64,000 bases of DNA from Thiosocius sp963736445 (GCA_963736445.1 CAVTOY010000008.1:62001-126000); one strand, 5' to 3'. Positions 1 to 9,480 are shown, numbered from the stretch's first letter. Made by a program: numbers and translations. Notes: a model not told the origin generated them from the sequence alone.

Positions 1-198
1 GGCGGCGGCTGCAGCAAATCAGACAGCAGATGACAGAAGCCGGGACTACTGGAAGATAGTGGCCTGAAGCCGAGGTTCCGCGTCAGTAGGTCTGGCTGCA
101 GAAACCAACATAGAGTAGCCTTAGGGTTCTCGCTGCATCTTTGTGCTTTCTGCTGCAGCGTTGCCTGCTAACACTTTGACCATTCAAGGCTCTACACC
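1..198. other. left edge, no certain gene
   Basis: Two short frames run in from the left edge, one ending at a TGA at 65-67 and one at a TAG at 57-59. Either could be the last residues of a gene cut by the window, and nothing seen decides between them. The remaining bases up to 198 hold no recognised feature and presumably contain the promoter of the next small gene. Confidence 0.3.
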
Positions 199-459
199 AT
201 GTCACTGAATACCTTGACCCGCAATGCGGTGAAACAAATCAGAGAATCTGTCGGGAACCCTCTGAGTGAATCCGAAATCGCTACCGTGACGAAGATTATC
301 GACGACGCGTTGATCAAAGCCGTGAATCAATCGACGAAAAAATGCACAGATGCCGCAGTGATACGCTGTGGCCATGAGGCGGATCTCGCGCACAAGATCG
401 CAGAAGACGTGGAGCGTGCTCGCTACGCCTTGATCGGAAACCTCACGAGTATGAGGTAG
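199..459 (+). CDS. hypothetical protein, 86 aa
   Basis: This small soluble protein has no signal peptide or membrane segment and was not recognised. It is charged and predicted mostly helical, with four cysteines (two in the stretch around residues 49-57), and shows no metal-binding CxxC. The ATG at 199 begins a clean frame and the composition fits the neighbourhood. It lies about 100 bp upstream of soxX on the same strand, so a shared transcript is possible but unproven. A frame of similar length exists on the opposite strand, but this one has the more protein-like composition. Confidence 0.55.
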   Translation: MSLNTLTRNAVKQIRESVGNPLSESEIATVTKIIDDALIKAVNQSTKKCTDAAVIRCGHEADLAHKIAEDVERARYALIGNLTSMR

Positions 460-566
460 CTTGCCGGCGCTGCTGGCCATCCGTACGTTGAGCCTCTGCT
501 TTCATTAGGCTCGACTGGCGACGGGTCTGGCTGAAAATAATTTAATTTCAGACACAAGGTTTCGCC

Positions 567-1049
567 ATGCACATGAAGCCGGATCTCCACTTGTGCCTGT
601 GCGTGCTGGCTGTGACGGTATTTTCTTACCACACGGCCGCTGCCGAGAAGGGTACGCCGCCACAACTGTCATACCAGACATGGCAGGCCGAGAACTTCGC
701 CATCGACAAGCCACTCGGCGGCCTGGCCGGCGACGCGCAACGTGGCCGCGCCATCGCCGGTGACCAACACCGCGGTAATTGCCTAGCCTGTCACCAGCTG
801 CCGATACCGGAAGAGCCATTCCACGGTGACTTGGGGCCGCCACTGGCCGGTATCGGGGCTCGTCAGAGCGTCGGGATGATCCGTCTGCACGTGGTCGACC
901 AGTCGCGCTTCAACCCCGAGACGGTCATGCCAGGCTATTACCGGCCACCCTCACAGCTCAACCGCGTCGCGCCTTCACTGCGCGGCACCACCTGGCTAAC
1001 GGCCCAGGAAATCGAGGATGTCATCGCCTGGCTGGCGAGTCTGAAATAG
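567..1049 (+). CDS. soxX: SoxX, sulfur-oxidation c-type cytochrome
   Basis: SoxX is the monohaem subunit of the periplasmic SoxXA cytochrome, which couples thiosulfate oxidatively to a carrier cysteine on SoxY. The 160-residue product has an N-terminal export signal (about residues 1-26), one haem site CLACH at 72-76, and a likely distal methionine in the VMPGYY segment near residue 121. The helical C-terminus ending in VIAWLASLK is typical of SoxX. The stop lies a few bases before soxA, so the two are certainly co-transcribed. No soxY, soxZ or soxB is visible in the window, so the rest of the pathway must be encoded elsewhere. Confidence 0.93.
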   Translation: MHMKPDLHLCLCVLAVTVFSYHTAAAEKGTPPQLSYQTWQAENFAIDKPLGGLAGDAQRGRAIAGDQHRGNCLACHQLPIPEEPFHGDLGPPLAGIGARQSVGMIRLHVVDQSRFNPETVMPGYYRPPSQLNRVAPSLRGTTWLTAQEIEDVIAWLASLK

Positions 1050-1062
1050 GGGCGTGACAAAC

Positions 1063-1827
1063 ATGACCTATGCGCAAATTCTAGTGTCGCTGATGGCTGC
1101 CCTCTTAAGCACTGCCGTGGCGGCGGCAAAACCGGTCTCCGGCTACGACTACCTGACCGCCGAGATGCAGGCCATGCAGAACGACGATTTCGGCAATCCT
1201 GGCTTATTGGCGGTTGAGGAGGGTGAACGACTGTTTTCACAGCCGGGCGCCAATGGCAAATCATGCGCCTCCTGTCACGGCGAGGGTGGCGAGCAGCTGG
1301 AACCCCGTCGCTTGGCACGTTACCCAGTATACAGCGAGACGCTGAAGCGGCCTGTTACGCTGCGCGATCGTATCCTTACCTGTCGCAATCAGCGCCTTGA
1401 TGAACAGCCGTTGGACTACGGCAGCGAAGCTGGGCTGCAGCTGGAGGCCTTCGTCCGTTACCTGGCGCAGGGACAAACTGTCGCGGTTGATATCAGCGGT
1501 CCGATGGCGGCCTACTACGCCGCCGGCGAAAAACGCTTCCGTACCCGCTATGGCCAGGTGGATATTGCCTGCCACCAATGCCACGATTATTATGCTGGAC
1601 GGCATTTTCGCGGCCAGCTGCTCAGCCAGGGACAAGCCAACGGGTTCCCACTCTACCGCCATACAGAGGGTCATATAGTGGGATTACAGGAGCGCATCAG
1701 CCAGTGTCTGACGAGTCTGCGCGCCGAGCCATACACTCCCGGTTCAGCGGAGTATCTGGAGTTCGAGATCTATATGAGCGCACGCAGCAACGGCCTGAAA
1801 ATCGAGACGCCGGCGATACGCTATTAG
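1063..1827 (+). CDS. soxA: SoxA, L-cysteine S-thiosulfotransferase subunit
   Basis: SoxA is the catalytic subunit of SoxXA in the periplasm. A signal peptide is followed by two haem motifs, CASCH and CHQCH (residues about 71-75 and 173-177 counted from the alternative GTG at 1054). Cysteine ligands follow in ILTC and in the catalytic ISQC segment just before RAEPY, so this is the dihaem form. An in-frame GTG lies at 1054, but the AGGGG at 1048-1052 is correctly spaced only for the ATG at 1063, so I chose 1063. It follows soxX directly. Confidence 0.93.
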   Translation: MTYAQILVSLMAALLSTAVAAAKPVSGYDYLTAEMQAMQNDDFGNPGLLAVEEGERLFSQPGANGKSCASCHGEGGEQLEPRRLARYPVYSETLKRPVTLRDRILTCRNQRLDEQPLDYGSEAGLQLEAFVRYLAQGQTVAVDISGPMAAYYAAGEKRFRTRYGQVDIACHQCHDYYAGRHFRGQLLSQGQANGFPLYRHTEGHIVGLQERISQCLTSLRAEPYTPGSAEYLEFEIYMSARSNGLKIETPAIRY

Positions 1828-2083
1828 CCGCCTCACTGTAAAATGGTTTAAGGTCGAGTCTCGGCGCTCAAATCCTCTCGGCGGGTAGATGACCTGGCAC
1901 GCCCCAGTCGCGCATGTGGGTGGAGTTGCACCAGAGGAAGGAGCGATTCTTACGATTTGCCGGAGCGCCCCATGAAGTCCAGCGCGCCCGCGGGCGGAGG
2001 CCAAGGCGGATGGAAGCCCGCGACGCGACTGAAATACAATTCCCTGTCTCGATGACCACCCGACACGGAAGGGTAAACAGGCG

Positions 2084-2500
2084 TTGATTATTTCAAATGT
2101 AGCAGTGTTGATCGAAGATCAGCCTCTGGCCGAGATCCGGCCGGAGGACAATGTACGCGACGCCTGTAAGATAATGTGTGATCTTGACGTCCGTGCGGCT
2201 GTGGTGCTGGACAACAAGGTACTGGTCGGCGTCCTGAGCGAACAAGACGTTGTTCGAAAATGTATCTGCGCCGATCGACATACTGCCGAGACGAAGGTAT
2301 CGGATATCATGACCGGCGATCCCGCCACCATCGATGCGGATGGCAATTTGGCAGAGGCCTTGGAGATCATGAGTCAAGGTGGTTTTCACCATATACCGGT
2401 GCTGCGCGATGGCAAGGCGATAGGGTTGCTTTCTAATGACGACATCCCCGACGAATATCGAATGTTGCTGGAGCGTTTCAAAGAGATTCGTGGCAGCTGA
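2084..2500 (+). CDS. tandem CBS-domain protein
   Basis: The 138-residue cytoplasmic protein consists of two CBS motifs forming one Bateman module (about residues 8-63 and 73-130), including the typical segments VLVGVLSEQDVVRK and HIPVLRDGKAIGLLSNDD. Such modules usually bind adenine nucleotides and act as stand-alone energy or redox sensors. The only in-frame start without truncating the first CBS strand is the TTG at 2084, preceded by GGAAGGG about 11 bases upstream. It lies 256 bp after soxA, so a separate promoter is likely. The partner is unknown. Confidence 0.85.
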   Translation: MIISNVAVLIEDQPLAEIRPEDNVRDACKIMCDLDVRAAVVLDNKVLVGVLSEQDVVRKCICADRHTAETKVSDIMTGDPATIDADGNLAEALEIMSQGGFHHIPVLRDGKAIGLLSNDDIPDEYRMLLERFKEIRGS

Positions 2501-2562
2501 CCACCAGAGAATCGCGTTTCTCACGCGTCAAATTCAAGCTAACGTGACGCTCGCTCAGATTT

Positions 2563-4401
2563 CTACCATTCAGACACACCCAGCTTGCGCAGGCCCTGCC
2601 GAACCCTTTCGAGATCCTCTTCGTTTCGGTAAGGCCACACCGACCTGAGATCTCGCAGATTCAGGCGTAGCAGGCGATTCCGCTGATTAAGCGTTTCAAG
2701 CTGATCAAGCTGCTGGCGCGCTTCGTTCATACGGCCCAGATGACTCAGCGCAGAAGCCAGCAGAATACGCGGCAAGATATCCGTAGCATTCTGTTGGACA
2801 ACCCGGCGGAGAGTGGCCACCGCATCCTCCATCCGCTGCATCTCAAACTGGGCACGGCCGAGGGCAAACAGGTAGGGTTCCGGTCGCCGCGGATCGAGGC
2901 GTAGCCCTTGCTCGGCAGCAACCCTGGCCGCGTTAGGCCTGCCATCGAAACTCAATGCATCCGCAAGTGCCAGGTGCGCAAGGGCATCGTTCGGAAATTT
3001 TTCGACCGCCATACGGGCCTGGGCCACGGCTTGCTCGTGACGTTGGTTGGTCGTGTAGACACCTGAATCGACGTAATAGGCGAGTGCCGAGGGACGCTCC
3101 AGCGCCTTGCCGAGCGCGTCCATAATCTTTTCCCAATACAGCCCCATCCAGGGTTGGTTGCGGGAGAGTCCTCGTTTGAAGGCCTGCCAATGCACGGCGG
3201 CCAGCGCGGCATAGGCATCGGTATAGCCCGGATCGAGACTGATGGCTCGTTGCAGGTGGTCGAGCGCCAAGTCGTAGTCATCGGCCGTCGCTCGCCAAAA
3301 GTGGCTCATGCCCTTCAGGTAGGCGTCATACGCCGCCGGGCTCGCCGTTCCGCGCACCCCCAGCCCGCGATTTTCGGCATCCGTCAGCGTGAGCGATAAG
3401 GCCTCGAGGATTCGGGCATTGATCTTGTCCTGAACGGCAAACACATCGGCGACGCTTTGATCGAACCGCTCGGCCCAAAGCTGCTCACCGCGCAGCGCGT
3501 CGACCAGCTGCGCATTAACGCGCAGGGTCTCGCCGGCACGCCGTACACTGCCGACAAGCAGATAACGCACCCCGAGTTCGTGGCCGACCGTGCGCGGATC
3601 GACGCTCTTGTCTTTGTACGAAAATGAAGATTGCCGCGATATGAGAAATATGTCCGGCAATTGCGACAGATCGGTGATCAGGTCGTCAGTCATCCCGTCG
3701 CTGAAATAGTCATCCGCCGGATCGTCACCCAGGTTCTCGAACGGCAGGACGGCCAGCGATGGCCGCTCGGGTAGAACGGGCGCCGGATCGGACGGCCCGC
3801 TATCGACCATCTGGTCCGCGAAGAACGCAGCGGCCGCAGCGATGACCAAGACACTACCGAGCAGGATCGCCATTGTCCGCGATCGGGCGATGGTCGGCGA
3901 TTGTGCTTTGACTGCCCCGACCTCGTCCCGCCCGCCAGCGATATTTGGCGCAGCGGCGCTTGGCGGTGGTCCAGCCGCCTCAGGGCCCCCCGTTGGCTGC
4001 TGCAATGCCACCTCCGCGACGTGATCCGAGTGCGGCGCGCCATCGTTTTTGGCAGAGAGGGTGACCGGTGCGATCAGCCGGTAGCCCCGCTTCGGGATCG
4101 TCTCGATGAAGCGCGGCTGCCGCGCACTATCCTGCAGGGCCTTGCGCAGCTTGATGATGGTGCCGGTCACGGCGTCGTAGCCAACCAGCGCACCGTGCCA
4201 GACTTCGCGCTCCAACTCGTCGCGGCTGACCAGTTCACCCTGGTGCCGGGCCAGGTAGACCAGCACCTCCATGGCCTTCGGCTCGAGTTTCTTGACTACG
4301 TCTGCAGAGACGATGCGTCCCAGTGCAGGCTCGACCAACCACTGATCGAGTTCGAAAGTGTCGCCTAGGGAGTCCTTGTTGTTTGCCGGGCTGTGTATCA
4401 T
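2563..4401 (-). CDS. CadC-like membrane regulator with winged helix and TPR
   Basis: This is a ToxR/CadC-type one-component regulator. An OmpR-like winged-helix DNA-binding domain (about residues 10-105, ending in the typical IPKRGYRL) is followed by a low-complexity linker, a single membrane helix (MAILLGSVLVIAAAAAFF), a TolB/FlgO-like domain (from SLAVLPFENLGDD) and C-terminal TPR repeats. The frame is open for 48 more codons upstream to 4545, but that stretch crosses an A/T-rich promoter-like tract and is not domain-like, so the ATG at 4401 is preferred. The divergent small exported protein at 4594 is a possible target. Confidence 0.85.
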   Translation of the reverse strand: MIHSPANNKDSLGDTFELDQWLVEPALGRIVSADVVKKLEPKAMEVLVYLARHQGELVSRDELEREVWHGALVGYDAVTGTIIKLRKALQDSARQPRFIETIPKRGYRLIAPVTLSAKNDGAPHSDHVAEVALQQPTGGPEAAGPPPSAAAPNIAGGRDEVGAVKAQSPTIARSRTMAILLGSVLVIAAAAAFFADQMVDSGPSDPAPVLPERPSLAVLPFENLGDDPADDYFSDGMTDDLITDLSQLPDIFLISRQSSFSYKDKSVDPRTVGHELGVRYLLVGSVRRAGETLRVNAQLVDALRGEQLWAERFDQSVADVFAVQDKINARILEALSLTLTDAENRGLGVRGTASPAAYDAYLKGMSHFWRATADDYDLALDHLQRAISLDPGYTDAYAALAAVHWQAFKRGLSRNQPWMGLYWEKIMDALGKALERPSALAYYVDSGVYTTNQRHEQAVAQARMAVEKFPNDALAHLALADALSFDGRPNAARVAAEQGLRLDPRRPEPYLFALGRAQFEMQRMEDAVATLRRVVQQNATDILPRILLASALSHLGRMNEARQQLDQLETLNQRNRLLRLNLRDLRSVWPYRNEEDLERVRQGLRKLGVSEW

Positions 4402-4593
4402 CAGCGTGCTATCGTGCCCGTTAGTGTTTGAAAAAATAAAAAAATTTTTTACGACGTCTTTTCGCCGTCTTTCTACCGTACTTCCGTCGAGACCGTCGAC
4501 AGCCGGCGGGCCTATAAGTGTGGTCAAGGATGCCGTGGCTGTCATTCGGACCGCAACTGATCATCCCCGAGTAGCACTAGAGGAGACGTTAAA
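4402..4593. promoter_or_regulatory. divergent promoter region
   Basis: This 192-bp spacer separates the CadC-like regulator from the divergent exported-protein gene. It contains an A-tract/T-tract block at about 4430-4450, a likely bent promoter or operator region. No specific -35/-10 pair could be assigned with confidence. Confidence 0.4.
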
Positions 4594-4911
4594 ATGCACA
4601 AAGCCACTTTTTTGACAGCATTCATGACCGTGTCACTGGCAACGAGCATCGCGTGCGCGGAAACAGATTATCGAGAATGGCAACTCGATAGAATCCATTC
4701 GCCGACTCCGCAGCAACTCGCCCGGGAGCAGGCCGGCCGCGTGACCATCTATGACGAGCTGTGGGACACCGACGTCGAACGTGCGATGGAGACCCAGTTC
4801 GATCGCATCCCCAGCATGATGTTTGTGCGAACGATAATTACGGAGCAGGCTGGCAAACCCGTGGTCGATGAAAAGACCGGCGGCAACGTCACCGAGGACG
4901 ACGACTGCTAA
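4594..4911 (+). CDS. small exported protein of unknown function, 105 aa
   Basis: The product has a clear Sec signal (hydrophobic core about residues 5-20, cleavage after SIACA) followed by a charged mature domain of about 83 residues ending in a DDD-C segment. An AGGAGA Shine-Dalgarno sits correctly before the ATG. No family was recognised. The divergent position opposite a membrane-bound CadC-like regulator suggests regulation by it. The downstream hydrolase at 5060 lies on the same strand with a 148-bp gap. Confidence 0.7.
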   Translation: MHKATFLTAFMTVSLATSIACAETDYREWQLDRIHSPTPQQLAREQAGRVTIYDELWDTDVERAMETQFDRIPSMMFVRTIITEQAGKPVVDEKTGGNVTEDDDC

Positions 4912-5059
4912 GAATCCGTATACGACGCCGCAGCCAGGAAACCGGTACCGCGCATCCAAGTAAGGCGTCGGGCGTTGAATTTTCATATAACAGCGCCACT
5001 GTGACACCGTCTTGACGGTACTGTCTGCAATAGTTGCCCGAGATAACGGCGAATCAATC

Positions 5060-5998
5060 ATGCGACGCATCACTGCCAAAGGACGAACGACCATGGGCCT
5101 GTGCACCATCGTGCTCGCATTGTTACTGCCGGTTCTTGCTGCTTCGGCAAATGCGGTCGAGGTACAGACCGCGTACAAGGGCAGGACACTGAATGGAAAT
5201 CTGGAACTGGCGGGCGGGAAGACACTGAGCGACGGCGTTGTCCTGATTGTGCACGCCCTGATGCAGCACTATGGAACCGAGATTATTCGAGGTTTGCAAG
5301 AAGGGCTGAAGAATGCTGGCCACAACTCGCTCGCCATCAACCTCAGTCTCGGCGTCGACGACCGCAGGGGCAGCTTCGAGTGCACCCAACCGCATACCGC
5401 GTTGTTTGACGATGCGGTAGATGAAGGGAGGGCCTGGCTGCAGCGGCTGAGACAACAGGGTGCGGGCAGCATCGCGCTGATGGGTCATTCTTCAGGGGCC
5501 AACCAAGTGCTGGGGCTGGCCGTCGACTCTCCCGGTCCCGATGTAGCGGCGCTGATAATGCTATCCCCGATGACGACTGGCCACGCAAAGGCGATCGCGG
5601 TCTACAACAAACGTTGGCGGGCGGACTTCGATGCCGTCTTTGCCCGGGCGAAATCTCTGATCGACCAGGGCAAAGGCGAACAGTTGATGCGTGCGGACTT
5701 TGCGGTCTGTCCCCAGGCCGAGGTGACTGCCCGCGCGTTCGTCGATTACTATGGCAGCCAGCCGCTGCGTTTCGATCCCAGGTCTTATTTGCGCAAGGCC
5801 GAACTGCCGGTGCAGATCATTGTTGGCAGCGACGATGAACGGCAGCCGAACGTGGAGGCCTTTCTCGAACCCTTCGTCGATAACCAGAAAGTCTTTATGT
5901 ATACTATCGAATCCGGTGGGCACTTCTTTCGCGATCTCAATCTGGAAGAGGCCGTGGAGGTCACGGTCGAGTTTCTCAATGGTCTCGACGGGCGGTAG
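5060..5998 (+). CDS. exported alpha/beta hydrolase
   Basis: This periplasmic serine hydrolase of the alpha/beta fold has the nucleophile elbow GHSSG after strand SIALM, an acidic residue in the IIVGSDDERQP segment, and a late histidine in SGGHFFRDLN, together a plausible catalytic triad. The N-terminus MRRITAKG followed by a hydrophobic stretch ending ASANA is a signal peptide. I chose the ATG at 5060 because it supplies the basic n-region; an ATG at 5093 has a better spaced AAAGGA but would lack it. The substrate is unknown. The frame also extends up to 5012 with no added domain. Confidence 0.8.
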   Translation: MRRITAKGRTTMGLCTIVLALLLPVLAASANAVEVQTAYKGRTLNGNLELAGGKTLSDGVVLIVHALMQHYGTEIIRGLQEGLKNAGHNSLAINLSLGVDDRRGSFECTQPHTALFDDAVDEGRAWLQRLRQQGAGSIALMGHSSGANQVLGLAVDSPGPDVAALIMLSPMTTGHAKAIAVYNKRWRADFDAVFARAKSLIDQGKGEQLMRADFAVCPQAEVTARAFVDYYGSQPLRFDPRSYLRKAELPVQIIVGSDDERQPNVEAFLEPFVDNQKVFMYTIESGGHFFRDLNLEEAVEVTVEFLNGLDGR

Positions 5999-6248
5999 TT
6001 AATCCTAAGGTGGAATTTCAGGAAAGACTCCAATGGCAATCCCTGCTCATCAGCCAATGGGTGAAGGCGCGTCAATAACACACTACACGCTGTGCCGATG
6101 CGGTGCGTAAAAAAACAAGCCGTTTTGCGACGGCGCGCATTTGCACATAACGTTCAGCGATGATGGAAACTGGCAGCGCTGGAGTCGATCCCAGGCGGCG
6201 CTCGTGCAAACCCCGGCAGCCAGTTGCCCGGCTGGTGGGATTCTCAGG

Positions 6249-7625
6249 CTAGAGCGGACGCAGCGATTGCAGCACCGTGGGAATAAGTTCAGACACGGTT
6301 GGGTGGATATGCACGGCACGGGAAATGACCGTGTAGGGCTGCTGTGCGTACATCATGTCAAGCAGCGCGTGAACGGCCTCGTCGCCGCTAAGGCCAAGTA
6401 GGGCGGCACCCAGGATCTCCTTGCTGTCACCATCCACGAGGACTTTCATGAAGCCGCGCGTCTCGCCGAACTCGCGCGCACGCCCAACCTGGGTCATCAA
6501 CCGCTTGCCCATCAGCACGTTACGCCCCGATGCTCGTGCCTCTCTTTCCGTCATACCGACCCGGCCCAACGGCGGATCGATGAACAGCCCGTAGCAGAGG
6601 ATACGGTCGGTCGTCCGGCGTGGGTCGTCATCGAACAGGTTTGCGGCGACGATCTCATAGTCGTTGTAGCTGGTATGGGTAAAGGCGCCGCGGCCATTGA
6701 CCTCACCGATCGCCCAAACCCCTTCAACATTAGTGCGCAGCGCTTCATCAACACGGATGAAACCGCGATCGTCGACCTCGACACCGGCATTCTCCAATCC
6801 CAGGTCATCCGTATTGGGTATGCGTCCCACGGCGAGCAAGAGGTGGCTGCCATCGATGGGCGTGGAATCGAGTTCGCAGTCGATGTTCATACGCACGCCG
6901 CCTGGACCTTGTTCGAAACCCAGGCACTGCGCCTTCAGCCTTACCGTAACGCCTTCTTCTTCGAGGATCTCGCGCACCGCCGCGGAGACATCCTCGTCTT
7001 CTCGCCCGATGAGCCGATCCTGCATTTCGATCACAGTTACTGGTGAACCGAAACGTCGGTACATCTGCGCAAATTCGAGGCCGATGTAACTCCCTCCGAC
7101 AATGAGCAGGTGCTCAGGTAGGCGGTCGAGTTCCATCATCCCCGAGTTGGTCAGGTAGCTAACGTCGTCGAGCCCCGGAAAATCGGGTACGCGGGCACGT
7201 GCCCCGACGTTGATGAACAGGCGGTCTGCGGTTAGCGTCTCACCATTGACCGAGATGGAGCGGTCCCCTTCGAAACGGGCGTGGCCGCGGATCAGCGTGA
7301 CATTTTCCATGCCTTCGACCCAGGCCGTGACACCGGAATTCGAGGCCTCGACGATCTCGTCCTTGCGGGCCTTCACGCGCGCCATGTCGACGCTTACTGA
7401 CGGATCGATATTCACCCCGAACTCGGCAGCACGCCGCGCCAGGCAGGCAACTCGCGCACTCGCGACGAGCGTCTTGGTCGGGATACAGCCGGTGTTCACG
7501 CAGGTCCCACCCATCAGATGGCGCTCGATGATGGCTGTCTTCAGACCCTCCTGACCGAGCCTGCCGGCAAGCGACGGACCGGCCTGGCCGGCACCTATAA
7601 CGATGGAGTCGAAGTGTTCGGTCAT
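6249..7625 (-). CDS. FAD-dependent pyridine nucleotide-disulfide oxidoreductase
   Basis: This class I flavoprotein disulfide reductase resembles dihydrolipoamide dehydrogenase and mercuric reductase. It has an N-terminal FAD Rossmann motif GAGQAGPSLAG, the redox-active pair in GGTCVNTGCIPTK, the NAD(P)H-binding VGGSYIGLEFAQ, and a C-terminal dimerisation domain with the HxHPT segment carrying the active-site histidine. The start is the ATG at 7625 (458 aa); the frame is open 96 codons further but encodes no domain and would reach the next gene. No HMA domain or vicinal C-terminal cysteines are present, so true MerA activity is unlikely. The substrate disulfide is not evident. Confidence 0.88.
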   Translation of the reverse strand: MTEHFDSIVIGAGQAGPSLAGRLGQEGLKTAIIERHLMGGTCVNTGCIPTKTLVASARVACLARRAAEFGVNIDPSVSVDMARVKARKDEIVEASNSGVTAWVEGMENVTLIRGHARFEGDRSISVNGETLTADRLFINVGARARVPDFPGLDDVSYLTNSGMMELDRLPEHLLIVGGSYIGLEFAQMYRRFGSPVTVIEMQDRLIGREDEDVSAAVREILEEEGVTVRLKAQCLGFEQGPGGVRMNIDCELDSTPIDGSHLLLAVGRIPNTDDLGLENAGVEVDDRGFIRVDEALRTNVEGVWAIGEVNGRGAFTHTSYNDYEIVAANLFDDDPRRTTDRILCYGLFIDPPLGRVGMTEREARASGRNVLMGKRLMTQVGRAREFGETRGFMKVLVDGDSKEILGAALLGLSGDEAVHALLDMMYAQQPYTVISRAVHIHPTVSELIPTVLQSLRPL

Positions 7626-7794
7626 TGCTTTGTTCCAAGGCTGATGAACCAGATTGGATCTAATCTTAGTCCGATGCATCTCTGCCAACCGGAATTTTTC
7701 CCATACCGACCGCTTAGCTCTCTTGGGCCGCCAAAACGATCCTGCACTGTTCGGCAGGTGGCTACTTCGATATTCCCGATCCCGAGGCGCACCA

Positions 7795-8430
7795 TCATTT
7801 ATCCATGGACGCAACGGGCTGCAGCGAGTCGGAATTGCCACCGCTCGCCGTCTCGCCGGTTCCTTTCCCGCCGCGCAACACCGGGTAGTACTGGGTGAAC
7901 ACGAAGTCATCACCCGCCGAGGCCTGATGACAGGCGTTGCAGGCAGCTGCCGGAAACGCCTTGGCAGTGGGCGTCAGTGACTTGTGGCCCGGCGTCGAAA
8001 AACTGAAATAGGCCCAGTTTCCCGGCTCGTTCGGAAAGTGCTTCATGCTCTTGATCGTGGCCTCCAGACCGATGAACTCGCCCTGAAAATAACCATTGCC
8101 ACTGACAGCCGCCTTTGCACCAACGCTGACGAGTTCCTTCATCAGGATGGTTCCATCGCGGAACTTGCCGGTCTTCTTCCAGTGCGCCCAGCTCGCCGGG
8201 TCGATGTAGACATTGTGGTGCTCTGGAAAGGCCGCCTTTCCGTTGTTCATATCATTTGGGGTCACGGGCGTGCCGACATATACCCATTCCCGGTACCCGG
8301 TTGGCCGCTGCAGTTCACCATTGCTGATGGAGTAGAAATCAGCAGCACTGACAATGGTTGCCGTTGCAGCCAATATGGCCCCTGCAAGTACGTTCTGAAC
8401 GGCATAGGCGGTGACGGCATTTTTGAACAT
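7795..8430 (-). CDS. cytochrome P460-like exported haem protein
   Basis: The 211-residue protein has an export signal (about residues 1-29, ending in VSAAD) and a single C-type haem motif CNACH at 164-168 near the C-terminus, as in the cytochrome P460 family. The segments REWVYVG and the FPEHHNVYIDP region also fit this family. P460 proteins oxidise hydroxylamine or NO, or bind NO. It is encoded just upstream of the FAD oxidoreductase on the same strand with a 169-bp gap, and a divergent AraC regulator begins about 110 bp away. The actual substrate cannot be told from sequence. Confidence 0.82.
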   Translation of the reverse strand: MFKNAVTAYAVQNVLAGAILAATATIVSAADFYSISNGELQRPTGYREWVYVGTPVTPNDMNNGKAAFPEHHNVYIDPASWAHWKKTGKFRDGTILMKELVSVGAKAAVSGNGYFQGEFIGLEATIKSMKHFPNEPGNWAYFSFSTPGHKSLTPTAKAFPAAACNACHQASAGDDFVFTQYYPVLRGGKGTGETASGGNSDSLQPVASMDK

Positions 8431-8541
8431 GATCAGTCTTCCTTTCGTTTCAGTGCTCGTTGGTTGCGAGCGTGTAATCTATGGTTTGGGTAATGCTAGA
8501 GGTGTGCCGGGTGAACCCTTGTCTCCCAGAGGATCATATTG

Positions 8542-9480
8542 GTGACTGAGCGGCTCAATCAGGAACGCGACTTCGATGTGCTGGGCGATATCCTGGACAC
8601 GCTGCGGTTCCGCGGCTCGATATTTTTTCGTTCGGATCTGGCCGCTCCCTGGGGAATATCATTACCGAGGGTCGGTATTCCGCGCTTCCACATCGCGCTG
8701 TCAGGCGAGTGTTTCGTCGGTGCCGGGGATCATGAATCGATCAAGGTCGGAGAGTCCGAAATCATCATGCTCCCGAATGGCGACTCGCATTGGATCGCGG
8801 ACAGCCCGGGGCGCAACCTGGTTCCCAGCGAGCGGGCAGGGAAGGCCTGCGAACTCGGCGATCCGCTGTTCCAACAGGGCAAGATAACCAACCGCCTGAT
8901 GTGTGGCATGGTCGACTTCGACGAGGGTGCCGCACACCCGATTCTCGATGCCTTGCCGGAGGTGATGCACTTCCCGATGCTCGAACCCGGCGGATCGATC
9001 TGGTCTGTCGTATCGCTGATTGACGCCGAGATGCATGGCCGTCAGGACACCGACAGCCGCATCACCGATCGGCTGACGGAGGTCTTGTTTCTGCAGTTGC
9101 TCAATCACTATGTCCGCCGTGGCGATGAGACAACGGGTTTCCTGGCGGCTTTGCGCGATCGACGCGTCTACCGCGCGCTTACTCTGATCCACAAGGCGCC
9201 CGAGTTCGACTGGTCGTTATCCTCGTTGGGCACCCAGGTCGGCATGTCGCGTGCAACACTGGTTCGGCGCTTCCAGGACGTCGTCGGTGTCGCACCGATG
9301 GCCTACATCATGGATTGGCGATTGATGAAGGCGCACAAGCTAATCAAGCATACGACACAGCCGCTGGAGCAGATCGCGCAAGTGACAGGCTTTGCATCGG
9401 CGCGAACATTGAGCAGAAGCTTCAAGCGACACTATGGCTGCACGCCGCACCAATTGAGGCGATCAACACATGAAGCCTGA
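8542..9480 (+). CDS. AraC-family regulator with cupin sensor domain
   Basis: The N-terminal about 190 residues form a cupin-like ligand domain of the AraC cupin_6 type, and the C-terminal about 100 residues hold two helix-turn-helix motifs, with LSSLGTQVGMSRATLVRRF and the later IAQVTGFASARTLSRSFKRH. AGAGGA at 8528-8533 is spaced 8 bases from the GTG at 8542; a TTG at 8539 is the alternative. It is divergent from the cytochrome P460-like gene, its likely target. Its last bases overlap the start of the next gene. Confidence 0.88.
   Translation: MTERLNQERDFDVLGDILDTLRFRGSIFFRSDLAAPWGISLPRVGIPRFHIALSGECFVGAGDHESIKVGESEIIMLPNGDSHWIADSPGRNLVPSERAGKACELGDPLFQQGKITNRLMCGMVDFDEGAAHPILDALPEVMHFPMLEPGGSIWSVVSLIDAEMHGRQDTDSRITDRLTEVLFLQLLNHYVRRGDETTGFLAALRDRRVYRALTLIHKAPEFDWSLSSLGTQVGMSRATLVRRFQDVVGVAPMAYIMDWRLMKAHKLIKHTTQPLEQIAQVTGFASARTLSRSFKRHYGCTPHQLRRSTHEA

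Noticed and set aside
4402..4545. Longer start for the CadC-like regulator at 4545
   Set aside because: The extra 48 codons cross an A/T-rich promoter-like tract and add nothing resembling the winged-helix domain.
7626..7913. Longer start for the FAD oxidoreductase
   Set aside because: The added residues precede the FAD-binding motif by too far, overlap the cytochrome P460-like gene, and are not family-like.
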